DNA of 64,000 nucleotides from Takakia lepidozioides (lineage: Eukaryota; Streptophyta; Takakiopsida; Takakiales; Takakiaceae): assembly GCA_030704615.1 (NCBI GenBank), contig CM060732.1, forward strand, positions 51,751,053 through 51,815,052, read 5' to 3'. A model generated the notes under the pieces. The model worked only from the letters and a program-made list of their open reading frames with translations. It made no database searches and was not told the DNA's origin. This document shows, in pieces, positions 41,003 to 52,464 of this stretch. The position numbers were made by a program, and so were the translations under genes. Every line of letters starts with the position of its first letter. Within the stretch, counting starts at the first letter, position 1.

Positions 41003-41947
41003 TGTCGCGCGGCTTTTGCTCACCCATCCCTTCGCTATCCGAGGCGGAAACTCCAAGATAGAAGAGTTGGAAATCTCTAAGTACTCAGCCCGCGCAGAAC
41101 AATCAGTCATGACCTACAGCTAGTGTATCATGGGGGTGTTTCCTATTTGTTTCCTTTTCCGCATTCATCTTAGCTACCTTACCATTGATAATTAAGTATC
41201 AGTTTGCTTCATCAATCTATCAGTTTCCTTCACTCTTTCATTCAATCCACAGCTTCACTCAGATCTCTCTACACAGTGTGATTGTATCGCATAAGTATCA
41301 GATTATGATTTATCAGGTATCAGGCCGAAGCCATTGTGTCTCTAATCTGCTCTACAATATCACTACAGCTTTGCATATAACAAGCATCTACTAATCCTCT
41401 TTCCTCCTTCACCGTGCTCTCCATCTTTTGCTTCCTCCGCTCCCGCCTGACTAAGAAGTCCTCCTCGAATAATGATCTCCCCCCCAATTCCCCGTTTTCC
41501 CTTTATCTTCCTATCCGGTTTTAACCGTTTCCCTCACTAACCGTCGTCTGTGAACTAACATGTTCCCTTCGCAGGTGTTGTTTCCCCACAGTCGTTCCCT
41601 GTCCTACTCTTCGTTCCCTATGATCGTGACCGCTGTGTCAAGCTGTGACTGGCTGTGTGAAACTGTGACGGGCTGTGACGGGCTGGCTGGCTGTGTTGTG
41701 ACTGGCTGTGTGGGCTGTGTGTGGGCTGTGACGACTGTGACGGGCTGTGTTGGCTGTGGGCTGTGTGCTGTGTTGGCTGTGACGGGCTGTGCGCTGTGTG
41801 GGCTGTGGCTGTGACTGTGACTGTGTAACCCCCTCTACAGTGCGCTGCTGTCACCCCTAAGGCTCCTGTTGGTCTCAGTCTGTGCAAAAATTAAGGGTAC
41901 CCTACAGATCCCGTATAAGTGTCTAAGTCCCCTACAGTCCTCTAACA
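41003..41947 (-). repeat. A2 3' LTR
   Basis: 945 bp; on the plus strand TGTCGCGCGGC to CCTCTAACA. Short-repeat array (GGCTGTGACGGGCTGTG type) at about 41630-41830. The polypurine tract lies just inside. Confidence 0.95.
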
Positions 41948-41949
41948 TT

Positions 41950-41963
41950 ACCCTTCCCCCCTC
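41950..41963 (-). promoter_or_regulatory. A2 polypurine tract
   Basis: On the minus strand a G/A-rich tract next to the 3' LTR, the same as in A1 apart from an extra G. Confidence 0.85.
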
Positions 41964-41977
41964 AAAAAGCCGTGTCC

Positions 41978-43092
41978 TCACGGTTTACTGTTTCCGAGTA
42001 GCAAACCTTTGTGAGTGAGCACCTTGTTGACGTTGAGAGTTTCGTGGGGGCTGTGTGTACGAGCCCGAGGTCTGTCTCTGGTTGACGGAGATGGTTGATC
42101 ACTACCTGGATAAGTGAGGCCCTCTGGAGGCTGATATCGAGGTAATCTTTCCGGCATAGGAGATCCCCTTTGTTTCTTCTCTTCCATCTGAATTGCATAG
42201 TCTTCTCCCATGTCAAAAGAATTCTGTGAAGAAACAGTTGTATCAGAATCCTCATCGCCTCTCAGGTGTTTTAATTTTCGAACTTTTTGTGGAATCATCT
42301 GGGGCATACAATGCTGTCCTACCATGTCTGGAAGTTTGTATTTTACAACTTGGTGTAACCGCTGAACAGCAAAATTGGTGTAGACACTGAGCTCCTTGTC
42401 TGTCCAGATGAGTGGGGTACCAATTACTGGTGCAGCGTGCAAGTACTTCCATGCCACATGTCCCTTATAGAAAATGTCATCAAGTCCGAATTTCTGTGTT
42501 GACAAATGGTTGCAGGCTGCTTGAAACCATGAACGAATTTGAGAATCCTTCTGCATCATAACTTTTGGGTCATATAGGTACATATGAGGTGGCACCGAAG
42601 GTAATACCCAATGATCTCCACTGGAGTAACTTTGAAAGCGTGTTTGCATCTTTTGTTGCTCAATGTGGTAACGTACCAGAAAACAAGCAGCGTAGTATAG
42701 CCCGCACCCCATGACAATACTTGCTATCTCCTTGGTCTTGGTATAAATGAGTCCATGTACAACCTGGAAAGCAACCAATTCCCTCAACATGGTACCTGCC
42801 TCGTGCCAGTATTGTGCAAAGTGATGATCTTCAATATGTCGATTGTTTGGAAGAACTTTAGTCCTAGTTGCCACTGGCAGCCAAATACGCATGATTTGGT
42901 AGTAATGTGCGAATGACTGCGGAGGACTAAATTCTTTCCAAGCCAAATCCAACATGATGGGAATTTGGTTGAAGGGCATAAGCATAGCCCTGCTGTACTC
43001 CCTGCAGCTGGAGTTTTAGGTGGGTTAAAAGCGGCATTGCCCCATACCTCCGGCTGTGGTGGCTGTGGTGTGGTTGTAGTAACCACAGGTTC
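41978..43092 (-). CDS. A2 ORF3, C-terminal globular block
   Basis: A 335-residue frame (42985-41978), with a shifted lead-in up to about 43092. It begins MLMPFNQIPIMLDLAWKEF and carries YYQIMRIWLPVATRTKVL, HHFAQYWHEAGTMLRELVAF, VMGCGLYYAACFLVRYHIEQ, YLYDPKVMMQKDSQIRSWF, GTPLIWTDKELSVYTNF and VKYKLPDMVGQHCMPQMIP. A basic, Pro/Ser-rich tail with SPSTRDRPRARTHSP ends it. It aligns along its whole length with A1 35797-37049 and in pieces with A3. This is the best-preserved copy of the C-terminal part. No known fold is recognised. The strong conservation of aromatic and charged positions between diverged copies suggests past selection on the protein. Confidence 0.75.
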
Positions 43093-44950
43093 AGCTACTG
43101 GTACACTGACCCTGTGGTGGTGGTGGTGGTGGTACTGGCTCCTGTATCATTGGCATCTCCTGCACCTCCTGTGAAGACTGAAAAGCCAGAGTTCTGGCTT
43201 TAATAAGAAGCCATTAGCTGTTCCTGAGGGATATAGACTCTTGGTCGATGTTTGAAGTGAGGTTCTTCCACTTGAGTCTGGAGTCCGTCTACATCCTCTT
43301 GTAACTCTGCTATCCTACTATAGACATTGTCTATAGTAGTTGTGGCAATGTTCTGCACCTGCAGCCTGAGCTCATTCATTTCGCTTTGGGTGAGCTTCCG
43401 TGGGGCTTTTGCCCTCTACTGGCCCTTGTGCTAACCAGACCTGCATAAGGCTGTTATCCACCAAGCTGCTTGTGGTTCCCCTGAGAGTTTGCTCCTCTCT
43501 TAGCTTGTACAATTCCAACTGCTGTTGTAAAGCCTCCATGCGCTTCGCCTTGGCTCAACCAATTGCGCATAGGCAGCAAGTAGATTATTGGCTTCCTTCG
43601 AAGCCTTGTTACTGACCGCGATTTCATTTCTATTGGCCACGATGGTTTTGTTGCAACTCCACGATGTGTTTCTCTTGATCAGCTTCCATCTGCCTGTATT
43701 GCTTGAAAGTATCTTCATTGCGACAGATTGTATTCTTCATATCGACAATGAGCTTCATTTGCTCAACATTCTCTTCTTCTGCCTTCGTACATTTTTCCGC
43801 TTGACTGTTTATTTCTTTTGTTGATTGGTCAAGCATAGTTGTAAATGTAGCACATTGTATCGCCATCCTGTTATGCACTGTCTGCAACTCCGTATGTAGT
43901 GCATTCAGTTCTTGCAACTTGCTTTCATGCTGCACCTGCATTTGGTATAGCTGTTGCTTATGTGCTTCGTGCAACTGGTCTTGCGCGAGGCCTGCCTCAA
44001 TCAATTGTTGCTTGGCCAATTGCAAAGCCATTTCTGTATTGCCCAAGTCCTGCTTCATCTTGAGAGTGACCTCTTCATCGACCTTGTTTGCACACTCAGT
44101 GGCAAGTCGAGCCTCAAACTCCTTCCTGAGTTCCTCTTTCAAGGCTGTCAATTGGGTATTGGAACATGGGATTTGACATAAGTCCCCAACAAATTAAGTG
44201 TCCTGCCTATGGAACTCATCAGCATTGCCTGTTGAGGGTCATCATGGTGAGGTTGCTGCTGTTGTTCCTCCTGATCTTCAACAGTATGATGTCTCACTAA
44301 CCATTCAGGCCATTGTCCCACCGGATTTTCTTCCTGAACTACTTCATCTATGACCGGTGCTACAGTGTCATGACCTTCCGCCTGTGGTACCTCCGACACA
44401 GGTGTGTGCATTATATGCACCTCAGGATTTCCCTTGGGCAACTGTTGCACCTCTGGGATTTCTGTCTCCTTGACCAGACCAGAATATTCATAGAGAAGGT
44501 CCCCTTTCTCTATTTGCCACTATCTGTTCTGTAGTTGGAAATATCTATCCCTTCACTTTCCAAATCAATTATTTCGGGTTGAGCTGCATGGATAACTTGT
44601 GACCTTGTGACAAGTCGTTCAAGTGGCTGTGTTGGTTGTGATGCAAGTAACTTCCTCCTCCTCTCTGAAGGTCCTGCTTCCAGTAATAAGCATTTGTCTG
44701 TGCTGCTGTGCCCCTTCCTGGCCATGAGCTTGGGAAACATTATCATGCGGAATCCGTGAAGCCAGTGGATCCGCCACTACAGTCTTTCCCCTTCTCTGCC
44801 TCTTAGTCTCGGGTTGTGCTGCTAGTCCACCCTCACTGTGTGAAGAGCCTTGCTCTTCCATTGCAAGTTGTTTCTGGCTCAAACACTCCCATTTCCTTCC
44901 TTTCTTGTGCATTAAGTATGCCAGAATTAAGGATTATTTGAGCAATGATT
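43093..44950 (-). pseudogene. A2 ORF3, middle: coiled coil and linker
   Basis: Frames 44912-44619, 44746-44510, 44450-44148, 44151-43630 and shorter ones. Upstream Gln/Glu/Pro-rich linker (EEQGSSHSEGGLAAQPETKR), then GQWPEWLVRHHTVEDQEEQQ and SSIGRTLNLLGTYVKSHVP. A 173-residue run of heptad-like helix follows: LKEELRKEFEARLATECANK, QLAKQQLIEAGLAQDQLHEA, QMKLIVDMKNTICRNEDTFK. The coiled coil implies an oligomer or a rod. The same layout occurs in A1 and A3. Confidence 0.65.
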
Positions 44951-44999
44951 GGGCCAGACACTATGATAGGAGACTTTGCGGTAGTACCTTGTAATCTTT

Positions 45000-45699
45000 T
45001 CATCTCCTACAGTGCGTTGTACATGTCCGCCCCCTTGTCCCTTCAGGCCTGTGAAGGATCTGCTCAAATATTGTTGGTTCTGTTTCAGGGCAATCAGAAC
45101 GTTTTAACCCTGGGTACACAGCTTTGGTACAAGCATAACCCTGAGTTTTAAAGAAACTCCCTTCTTGGAATAAGTCCCCTATTTGCAGTCTTGCCCTGTG
45201 TTCCTCCCACATGCACCTGACCTGCTGGCAATCGAAACAATTGCTGGAGGTATAGGGGAGTAATCATTAATTCAACTCCCTTCACCGTTGTTGTTGTCCT
45301 TGGCTCAAAGTTCTGCAAAAATTGTAACATGTACTGTCTATGGTGTAGTGTCCAATCTAGGCTTTGCAATCCCTTCCAATCTCAGCTCCTCCAGTATCTT
45401 TATCGCCTGTGGGGTAGCCATCGTTTGTTTCTGCAGAATTGTGGTGCTCTTCACCCTGATTTCCTCCATTCCTCTCACTCTCTTCATTTTAGACTCACAG
45501 AACTGCGCTGTAACAACTGCAGGAATGCCTGTAGTGCACAAAGCATAAACGTATGGTTGCCGCTGGGTAATTTCTTGTAAGCCTGCGGGGCTTGCAAGCA
45601 TTGCTCAAGAGAAAAGCTCTGCTCTGTCCTTTCGTGTCTATGCCACTGCGTAAGTAATATTGCGAGCGTATAGTCTGTTAGTTCCTCCATAGTTTCCAA
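45000..45699 (-). pseudogene. A2 ORF3, N-terminal block
   Basis: Frames 45699-45484, 45601-45338, 45369-45148 and 45212-45000 carry one protein broken by shifts: MEELTDYTLAILLTQWHRHE, CLQAPQAYKKLP, HTFMLCALQAFLQLLQ, VKSTTILQKQTMATPQAIKI, RQYMLQFLQNFEPRT, VELMITPLYLQQLFRLPAGQ. A3 has the same text in one 175-residue frame (58662-58135). The ATG at METMEEL/MEEL is the likely start of ORF3. Alpha-helical, no known domain. Confidence 0.65.
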
Positions 45700-45768
45700 G
45701 TTATAGCATTTATGGCCTGTCCTGTCGAGACGCCCGTTACTCAGAACGAAATTTTTGCTCTCTCTTTT

Positions 45769-46515
45769 CTATTGGCTGTATCGCTGTGACTGGACTTTTA
45801 TCTTCTTTAGTGGACTTTCCCTGTTGGATAGTCCACTAGGATCACACATGCGACATGAATTCGGCTTTTCTGTACTTGCCGTTCGTTCCGTTTCCCTTTT
45901 TCCGTATTCATTAATGGGCCCGCCTTTCATCCCTTTTGACGGCCGTTCTTGTCCTCTTTCTTTTTGACACCTGTCCTTGCACTTCATTCTCTGCTGTGTG
46001 TCGCACCCTGACCTCCACGTGTCTATTTTTAAATTAATTTCCGTTTCTTCTTCCTTCAGCCATTTTCCTGAAGTTTTTATGTGTCCACTTGTCACTGATT
46101 CTATGGATCGTGTAACTTTAGTAGGCTGTGTTGAGCTGTGACAGGCTGTGTCATACTGTGTTACTGTGATAGGCTGTGATGCACTGTGGTAAGCTGTGAT
46201 AGGCTGTGACACGCTGTGGTAGGTTGTGATAGGAGATAGGCTGTGTCCTGTGATACTGCGGCCCGGCTGTGATATGTGATAGGCTGTGTCACGTGATGGG
46301 CCTGTGTCACGTTTGTTTTGCCCACCCTGGTCATATATGCTGGGCCTAGCGACAAGTGTTCCATACTCCGTTCGTAACACTGGTGCAGCCCGTGACTGCT
46401 CTTGCGGTTCAACATGCAAATCATGCTGCAGGGGTTTGTCATGGATACCACTGTACCCCTTCAACTTATTTGCATTGACTCTTCCCAGCATTTCTTTGTT
46501 AATGGTTTGTAACAT
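45769..46515 (-). CDS. A2 integrase C-terminal tail with repeat-coded segment
   Basis: A 248-residue frame: MLQTINKEMLGRVNANKLKG (end of the integrase C-terminal domain), then about 70 residues made of a short repeat (HSVSQPITAYHSASQPITV type), then a Lys/Glu/Arg-rich basic tail. The repeat is written in the same CACAGCCTATCACAG-like units as the LTR array. Joins 46461-46958 upstream by a one-frame shift. Confidence 0.7.
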   Translation of the reverse strand: MLQTINKEMLGRVNANKLKGYSGIHDKPLQHDLHVEPQEQSRAAPVLRTEYGTLVARPSIYDQGGQNKRDTGPSRDTAYHISQPGRSITGHSLSPITTYHSVSQPITAYHSASQPITVTQYDTACHSSTQPTKVTRSIESVTSGHIKTSGKWLKEEETEINLKIDTWRSGCDTQQRMKCKDRCQKERGQERPSKGMKGGPINEYGKRETERTASTEKPNSCRMCDPSGLSNRESPLKKIKVQSQRYSQ

Positions 46516-47770
46516 GGCGGGTTGTTATCATACATCTTTTGTATGACATAAGGTCCTTTCCACGGTGATTTAAGCTTAGAAGCTTGAATCTTTCCTTTCT
46601 TCTGCAACCATAGAACCAAATCCCCCGTCTTAAAAGTCTTTAATTTTCCTTCATCAAACTGTTCCTTTCGCTTCATCTGAATTCTGGTCATATTATCAGC
46701 TGCATCAGCACGTACTTCTTCCACATGGTATAATTCATGTTTCCTGACCTTGATGGAGTCTTGCAATTCCATTCTTTTTCCCCACTCCGTTCTCATGGTA
46801 GGTAACAGGAATTCCACTGGAAGTAAGGCTTCCATACCATAAACTAATTGGAATGGTGTATACTTAGTGGTGACTTTATATGAAGTCCTGTATGACCACA
46901 AAGCTGTCAGCAGCTTTGTATCCCAATCCGTTCTGTTTGCATTGACTATCTTAGCCAAGATAGTACATAGTATTTTGTTGGTAATTCTGTGGGCCTGGGT
47001 GGGTAATATGTTGTACTCTTTCTATGCACAATCATAAACTCTTTAGTCAACAACTCAATGGTCTCATTCATGAAGTGACTTCCTTGATCACTGATAAATT
47101 CTAAGGGACAGCCAAATCGTGTAAGTATGTTCTCGTACAGGAACCTTGCTGTGGACTTGGCTGTGTTGTCCCTCAAAGCTTTAGCTTCCACCCACTTTGT
47201 AGTATAATCAGTGGCTGTAATTATGTACCTGTTTCGTGTATTCTTGGATGGTGGATTAATTGGTCCAACAAAGTCTAGTCCCCATTTCTGAAATGGTTCC
47301 GTAGGCATTGTAGGATGCAAGGCCATCCTTCCAGATCTCTGCAAAGGTCCTAGCCTCTGACATTCATCACACTTCTGACAATACTCATGTACATCTTTGA
47401 ACAAAGTAGGCCACCAGTATCCTGCGAGTAGTATCTTTCTACTGGTAGTCTCTTCTCCAAAATGACCTCCAGCCACTCCTTTATGAACTTCCTCCAAGAC
47501 TTTATTTACTTCATGGTGGTACAAGCATCGTTTTAGTACTCCATCAGGTCCTAACTTATACATTCTGCTTCCTACCATAGTATAAGGTAAAGCTTTGATA
47601 GCAATTCTCTTCCTCTGCTCCTTACCATAACTAGGTGGGCACTGACCATGAGCAAGGTAGTATCTGATTGGCCACTGCCAATCTAACCATTCATCTGCAC
47701 TTCCTTGCACCTCCATTACAAATAAACTCGCATCAGGTAACTGATCGTCCACTCCTGTGGCGGCCTCTCC
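46461..47770 (-). pseudogene. A2 integrase
   Basis: N-terminal zinc region: LEEVHKGVAGGHFGEETTS with two His, then YCQKCDECQRLGP with CxxC. Core: KWGLDFVGPINPP (first Asp), TKWVEAKALRDN, LEFISDQGSHFMNE (second Asp). The third block is damaged. Where A3 has YYPQGNGEAEATNK with the catalytic Glu, A2 has lost bases near 46980-47000 and reads YYPPRPTELPTK before a stop. A further frame (46958-46461) gives the C-terminal part: TDWDTKLLTALWSYRTSYKV, PFQLVYGMEALLPVEF, FKTGDLVLWLQKKGK, WKGPYVIQKMYDN. Inactive as it stands. Confidence 0.9.
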
Positions 47771-49570
47771 TGTTGTTAGTCGTGACAAATGATCTGCCAC
47801 AAGATGCAAACGGCCAGGCTTGTAAATAACCTCGAACTCAAACTCATGCAAGATTATTAACCACCTCGCTATCCTTCCACTTATCAAAGGTTTGTTCACC
47901 AGATATATCAGAGCCTGGTGATCCACATAAAACATAAACTTTCTTCCCAATAGGTAATGCCTGAATTTCTTGACTGCATAATCATTGCCAATGCTTCTCT
48001 TTCCGTTGTGCTATAGTTCCTCTCAGCACTGTTCATCAACCGGCTAGCATAGTACACAGGTGAATCTATATTCCCTGTAACATTCTGGGCTAACACCGCA
48101 CCCAACGCTTCTCCTGATGCATCGCAGTGAACATGAAATACTACATGCCAGTGAGGGTTAATCAGCACAGGTGTGTTGTTACTGACAGTGTAAGTTCCTC
48201 AAACGCCTGTTGACATTTCAGCTGTCCAGGCAAACACTGCATCTTTCTTCAGAAGCTTGCTCAATGGTGCTGCTATTTGTGCATACCTTTTGACAAATCT
48301 TCTGTAATAACTGGTTTGCCCAAGGAATCTCCTTAAACTCTTAACATTCACTGGTGGTGGAGAGACTTTAATGGACTCTGTCTTCCTGGGATCCACAAGG
48401 AGTCCCTTCTTACACACAATGTGTCCCAGAAGCACCCCTGAGTTCACACAGAAAGTACACTTCTCTGGATTCAGGCCAGACCTCTCATCCTGCATCTGGC
48501 CAAACATAACTCCAATTTATGCAAGTGCTCATTCTTAGAGCTGTACACACTGAAATCATCCAAGAATACCTGCATGAAATCATCCAGATACTCATGAAAA
48601 GATTCACTTATCACTCTCTGAAAGGTCGCTGGTGCATTACAAAGTCCAAAGGGCATGGACTTTGTATGCATAAGCCCCCCAGTCTGTGATGAAAGCTGTT
48701 TTCCCTTGGTCTTCTTCTGCCACTTGCACTTGATTATAACCACTGAAGCCATCCATGAATGAGTACATCTCATGGCCTGCCACAGTGTCTAATACTGCTT
48801 CTGTGAATGGCAAAGGGAAAGGATCTTTCTTCGTACAAGCATTCAGCTTCTTATAGTTCACACATACTCTTAGTTTGCCATTTCTTGGGAACTATAACAA
48901 TGGGTGACAACCAAGTTGTATACTCTATTGGGTATATAAACTTAGCCTCAGCCAACTTCTTTATCTCTTCTCCAACCTTCTGTGCGTAGTTGGGATTCAT
49001 TCTATACCTCGCCTGCTTGATTGGTACTGACCCTGGTTCCAGTTCAATCTTATGCTGACAGACTTCAGGTGGTATCCCTTTTAGATCCTCATAGCTCCAA
49101 GCAAATACATCTCTGTATTTGATGAACAAGCTTTTAGCTTCTTCGAAGAATTCGGCTCCAAATCAGCTCCTACTTTCACCATCTCGGTTCCTCCTGAGTT
49201 CCCACATTTATCACCTGCTCATCAGCTGTGATTGTCCAACCAGTCACCACTTCATCCTTAAGCTCACAGTGGCTGGTTCTTCTAGGATTTCTATCTCTCC
49301 CTCCTTTTCTTCATAGAAATGTGTGGGTAACTGCTGTTTCCTCTTCAATTGGTGTTGCCGACACTACACCACAGCAGATACCTCTAAACAACTTAGGCTT
49401 TCCAGCCGCATCTCCGCAACCTGCTCCCACTCTGGGTGTGCAGCAAATAGGGTAGCTTCCTGCTCCTCATCCAGTCCTCCTCTCCAGTCATACTCTCTGA
49501 CTCCTCGAGGTCTTCTTGTAGCAGGTAATCTACTAGATTTCTTTGTGGTAATTGTATCTCGTGCATATCC
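47771..49570 (-). pseudogene. A2 reverse transcriptase and RNase H
   Basis: Broken into frames 49129-48851, 48861-48637, 48773-48471, 48507-48199, 48168-47908 and the start of 47950-46946. Same order as A1: FIKYRDVFAWSYEDLKGIPP, NYKKLNACTKKDPFPLPFTE, FMDGFSGYNQV, FGLCNAPATFQR, VFLDDFSVYSS, then RNase H HCDASGEALGAVLAQ, NYSTTEREALAMI, VDHQALIYLVNKP, VADHLSRLTTGE. At least five single-base shifts. The pre-reverse-transcriptase linker near 49260-49560 is joined directly to Gag text by a deletion. Confidence 0.9.
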
Positions 49571-50826
49571 ATTTCTTTTGCAACTCCGGTCTTATCCACT
49601 CACAAACCAAGTCTTCTGTAAACCGGGCGCTGGTACTGCAGCCAGCTTTTTCATCATCAATTCCATCTTCTCCATATACTCTTCAACAGTTTCATGCTTC
49701 TTCTGCTTCAGCTGTTGTAAACTTCCATACACTTCATCCTCAGTTTTACTTGTCCTGAACCTATTTCGAAATGCTGTATTCAAGCCATTCCAGGTTAGGA
49801 AATGATTATCAGGGAATCTTGCATACCATTCACTTGCTTTCTTGATAAGTGAACAAGGAAACAGTCTCATCTTGGCATCATCGCCATTCTCATGTTCACT
49901 ATACACATGTGCTCAAATTGGCTAATGTGTACATCGGGATCCCCTTTTCCTGAATATATTGGAAAGGGTGGTTTTGCCCGTGTTGGTTGTAACGCCATCT
50001 GTGGCCCTACCTTCTGCCCACTGACAGGTGCTGGCACCCTTGCTGGTGCTGGTCCTTCTGGACCTGTTGTTTTGTGGTGGATCTTCCACCAAGTGGTGGC
50101 CCTTGAGCACCCTTGCTTCTGGTCCCACGATATTCACAGTATTCCCAGCTTCAGTTGCACTACTTCCCACACTCCCTGTCCCCCCAGAGCCAGATCCAGG
50201 CAGCCCGCCTGATCCCCCTGAGCCGACACCTTCGTTGGCCTGTGATCCAAGTGCTCCACTTGATCCAGGTCCAACGGGTTGGGATGTCCTGGTTGTAGTC
50301 TCAACCTCAGCTGTTGGGTCTACTTCTTCATATTCTTCCTTTCTAATTTCTTCTCTCTGTTTTCATCCTCCAAGTTCTGCCCTTGGGTTTCTTCTTCACT
50401 CATGTAACTCAACTGTAATGGTGTTGGAGAGTCTGAACTCTCCGTTGGCTCTGCCACATCCTCTTCTCCTTCTTCATCTTCTGCTTCAGAAACTGGAGTT
50501 CCTGCTTTTGGTGTTCCATGCCAACTCTTATCAAAGATTTTATGTCAAGTCTTTATCCAAGGATGTACCTCAGATCTTTCACCTCGTGATTGATCTTCTT
50601 CCTGTACCAATTCCCTTAATCTTTCTTGCAAAGAAACAGAAGGAGTGGCATCCAACTCTAGTTCTTCCGGTATCGGTGATGCACTCTTTGATCTTGATGG
50701 TGTGAGAGGTCCAGATGATTCCCCTATGTCTATTCCTCTCTCCCAAAGATATGGATAATTAGCTTTCAGATAGCTTTCTCTTTTTGCTGAATATCTCTGT
50801 CGTCTAGCTTCTCTTTCATCACTCAT
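49571..50826 (-). pseudogene. A2 Gag, truncated before the zinc knuckles
   Basis: ATG at 50826 (MSDEREARRQRYSAKRESYL). Shifts follow, with the capsid-like block in 49906-49592 (KMRLFPCSLIKKASEWYARF, NRFRTSKTEDEVYGSLQQLK). At about 49570 the sequence passes from the end of this block (PGLQKTWFVSG) directly into the linker before reverse transcriptase (MHEIQLPQRNLVDYL). Compared with A1 this removes about 1.6 kb: the rest of Gag, all zinc knuckles and the protease. Confidence 0.88.
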
Positions 50827-50847
50827 GTCCCATGTCTTTCATTTCTT

Positions 50848-51373
50848 TTAATGTGGCAATAACCAAAACTCTCTTCTGTAATATCTCTCGTATATGCCTG
50901 GGTTTCTTTCAAGCTTCAATGCACCCTTGGCTATACTTGAAGTCTCCGTTACCATATAACCATATGGCAAACAAGTCTGAAAAGCTGTTCTTGGTGTGAG
51001 TTTGATCCACAAAATATCCTTTGGAATCCAATTCTTTACCAGTACAAGCTCTTCATGCATATGAGTATAAACATTCACCTTTCTTCTTCCCAGCCTTCAA
51101 ACTCTACTCGTTTAATGGATAGCAACGCTATCATAAACCAATGTTGGTAACCAACGTGCTCTTCCTCTACAGGCTACCTGATAAATCTTTATCACTCCTT
51201 CTCCAGGCCCCATCTGGATCAGCATCATGCACTCGTTTAAGAATATTTTCTTTACAACCGTCTGGCAATTCCAAGAACCTTTGAAAGAATTGTTTGGACA
51301 ATCTTTCTTCCTTCGTTCCACAAGGAATTTGATTCACTTCAAATTCTTTAATGGTCCAACCACATGATCCCAC
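50848..51373 (-). pseudogene. A2 pre-gag ORF
   Basis: Second copy of the A1 leader protein, in two frames (51373-51167 and 51078-50848) joined by shifted text. FEVNQIPCGTKEERLSKQFF and ILKRVHDADPDG are followed by KVNVYTHMHEELVLVKNW and YERYYRREFWLLPH. The stop and the roughly 20-base gap to the Gag ATG are the same as in A1. Again no ATG stands at the start of the conserved part. Confidence 0.65.
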
Positions 51374-51409
51374 CAGATGCCTGTCACATCTGGTTGTTCA
51401 TGTCCCAGG

Positions 51410-51427
51410 TCCCCAGTATGGTCGCCA
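51410..51427 (-). promoter_or_regulatory. A2 primer binding site
   Basis: On the minus strand TGGCGACCATACTGGGGA, identical to the A1 site and two bases inside the 5' LTR. Confidence 0.78.
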
Positions 51428-51429
51428 AA

Positions 51430-52464
51430 TATCGCGCGGCTTTTGCTCACCCATCCCTTCGCTATCCGAGGCGGAAACTCCAAGATAGAAGAGTTGGAAA
51501 TCTCTAAGTATTCAGCCCGCGCAGAACAATAAGTCATGACCTACAGCTAGTGTATCATGGGGGTGTTTCCTATTTGTTTCCCTTTCCGCATTCATCTTAG
51601 CTACCTTACCATTGATAATTAAGTATCAGTTTGCTTCATCAATCTATCAGTTTCCTTCACTCTTTCATTCAATCCACAGCTTCACTCATCTCTCTACACA
51701 GTGTGATTGTATCGCATAAGTATCAGATTATGATTTATCAGGTATCAGGCCGAAGCCATTGTGTCTCTAATCTGCTCTACAATATCACTACAGCTTTGCA
51801 TATAACAAGCATCTACTAATCCTCTTTCCTCCTTCACCGTGCTCTCCATCTTTTGCTTCCAATCTCCGCTCCCGCCTGACTAAGAAGTCCTCCTCGAATA
51901 ATGATCTCCCCCCCAATTCCCCGTTTTTCCCTTTATCTTCATATCCGCAGTTCTAACCGTTTCCCTCACTAACCGTCGTCTGTGAACTAACATGTTCCCT
52001 TCGCAGGTGTTGTTTCCCACCGTCGTTCCTGTCCTACTCTTCGTTCCCTATGATCGTGACCGCTGTGTCAAGCTGTGACTGCTGTGTGACGGGTGTGTGC
52101 GACTGTGTTGGCTGTGGGGCTGTGACTGGCTGTGTGGTGTGTCGGGCTGTGTGGCTGTGTGTGGGCGGGCTGTGACTGTGGCTGTGTTGGCTGTGTTGGA
52201 TGTGTGGGCTGTGTGGGCTGTGTGGGTGTGTGTGGCGGTGACTGTGGGGCTGTGTTGGCTGTGTGTGGGTGTTGTGACGACTGTGACGGGCTGTGTTGGC
52301 TGTGTGGGCTGTGACGGCTGTGACTAGCTGTGTTGGCTGTGTAACCCCCTTCTACAGTGCGCTGCTGTCACCCCTAAGGCTCATGTTGGTCTCAGTCTGT
52401 GCAAAAATTAAGGGTACCCTACAGATCCCGTATAAGTGTCTAAGTCCCCTACAGTCCTCTAACA
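51430..52464 (-). repeat. A2 5' LTR
   Basis: 1,035 bp. The inner terminus is changed (TATCGCG for TGTCGCG on the plus strand). Short-repeat array at about 52060-52340, longer than in the 3' LTR, which accounts for most of the size difference. Confidence 0.93.

Larger units (their letters stand above)
41003..52464 (-). mobile_element. Ty3/gypsy element A2, inserted in family B
   Basis: An 11.5-kb element on the minus strand flanked by CTGTT, in the integrase of family B. Reading on its own strand (right to left): 5' LTR, primer site, pre-gag ORF, Gag cut short by a deletion, reverse transcriptase, RNase H, integrase, a repeat-coded tail, ORF3, polypurine tract, 3' LTR. Single-base shifts break pol into many frames. 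By eye its LTRs differ mainly in the short-repeat array, which suggests a recent insertion. Confidence 0.95.
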
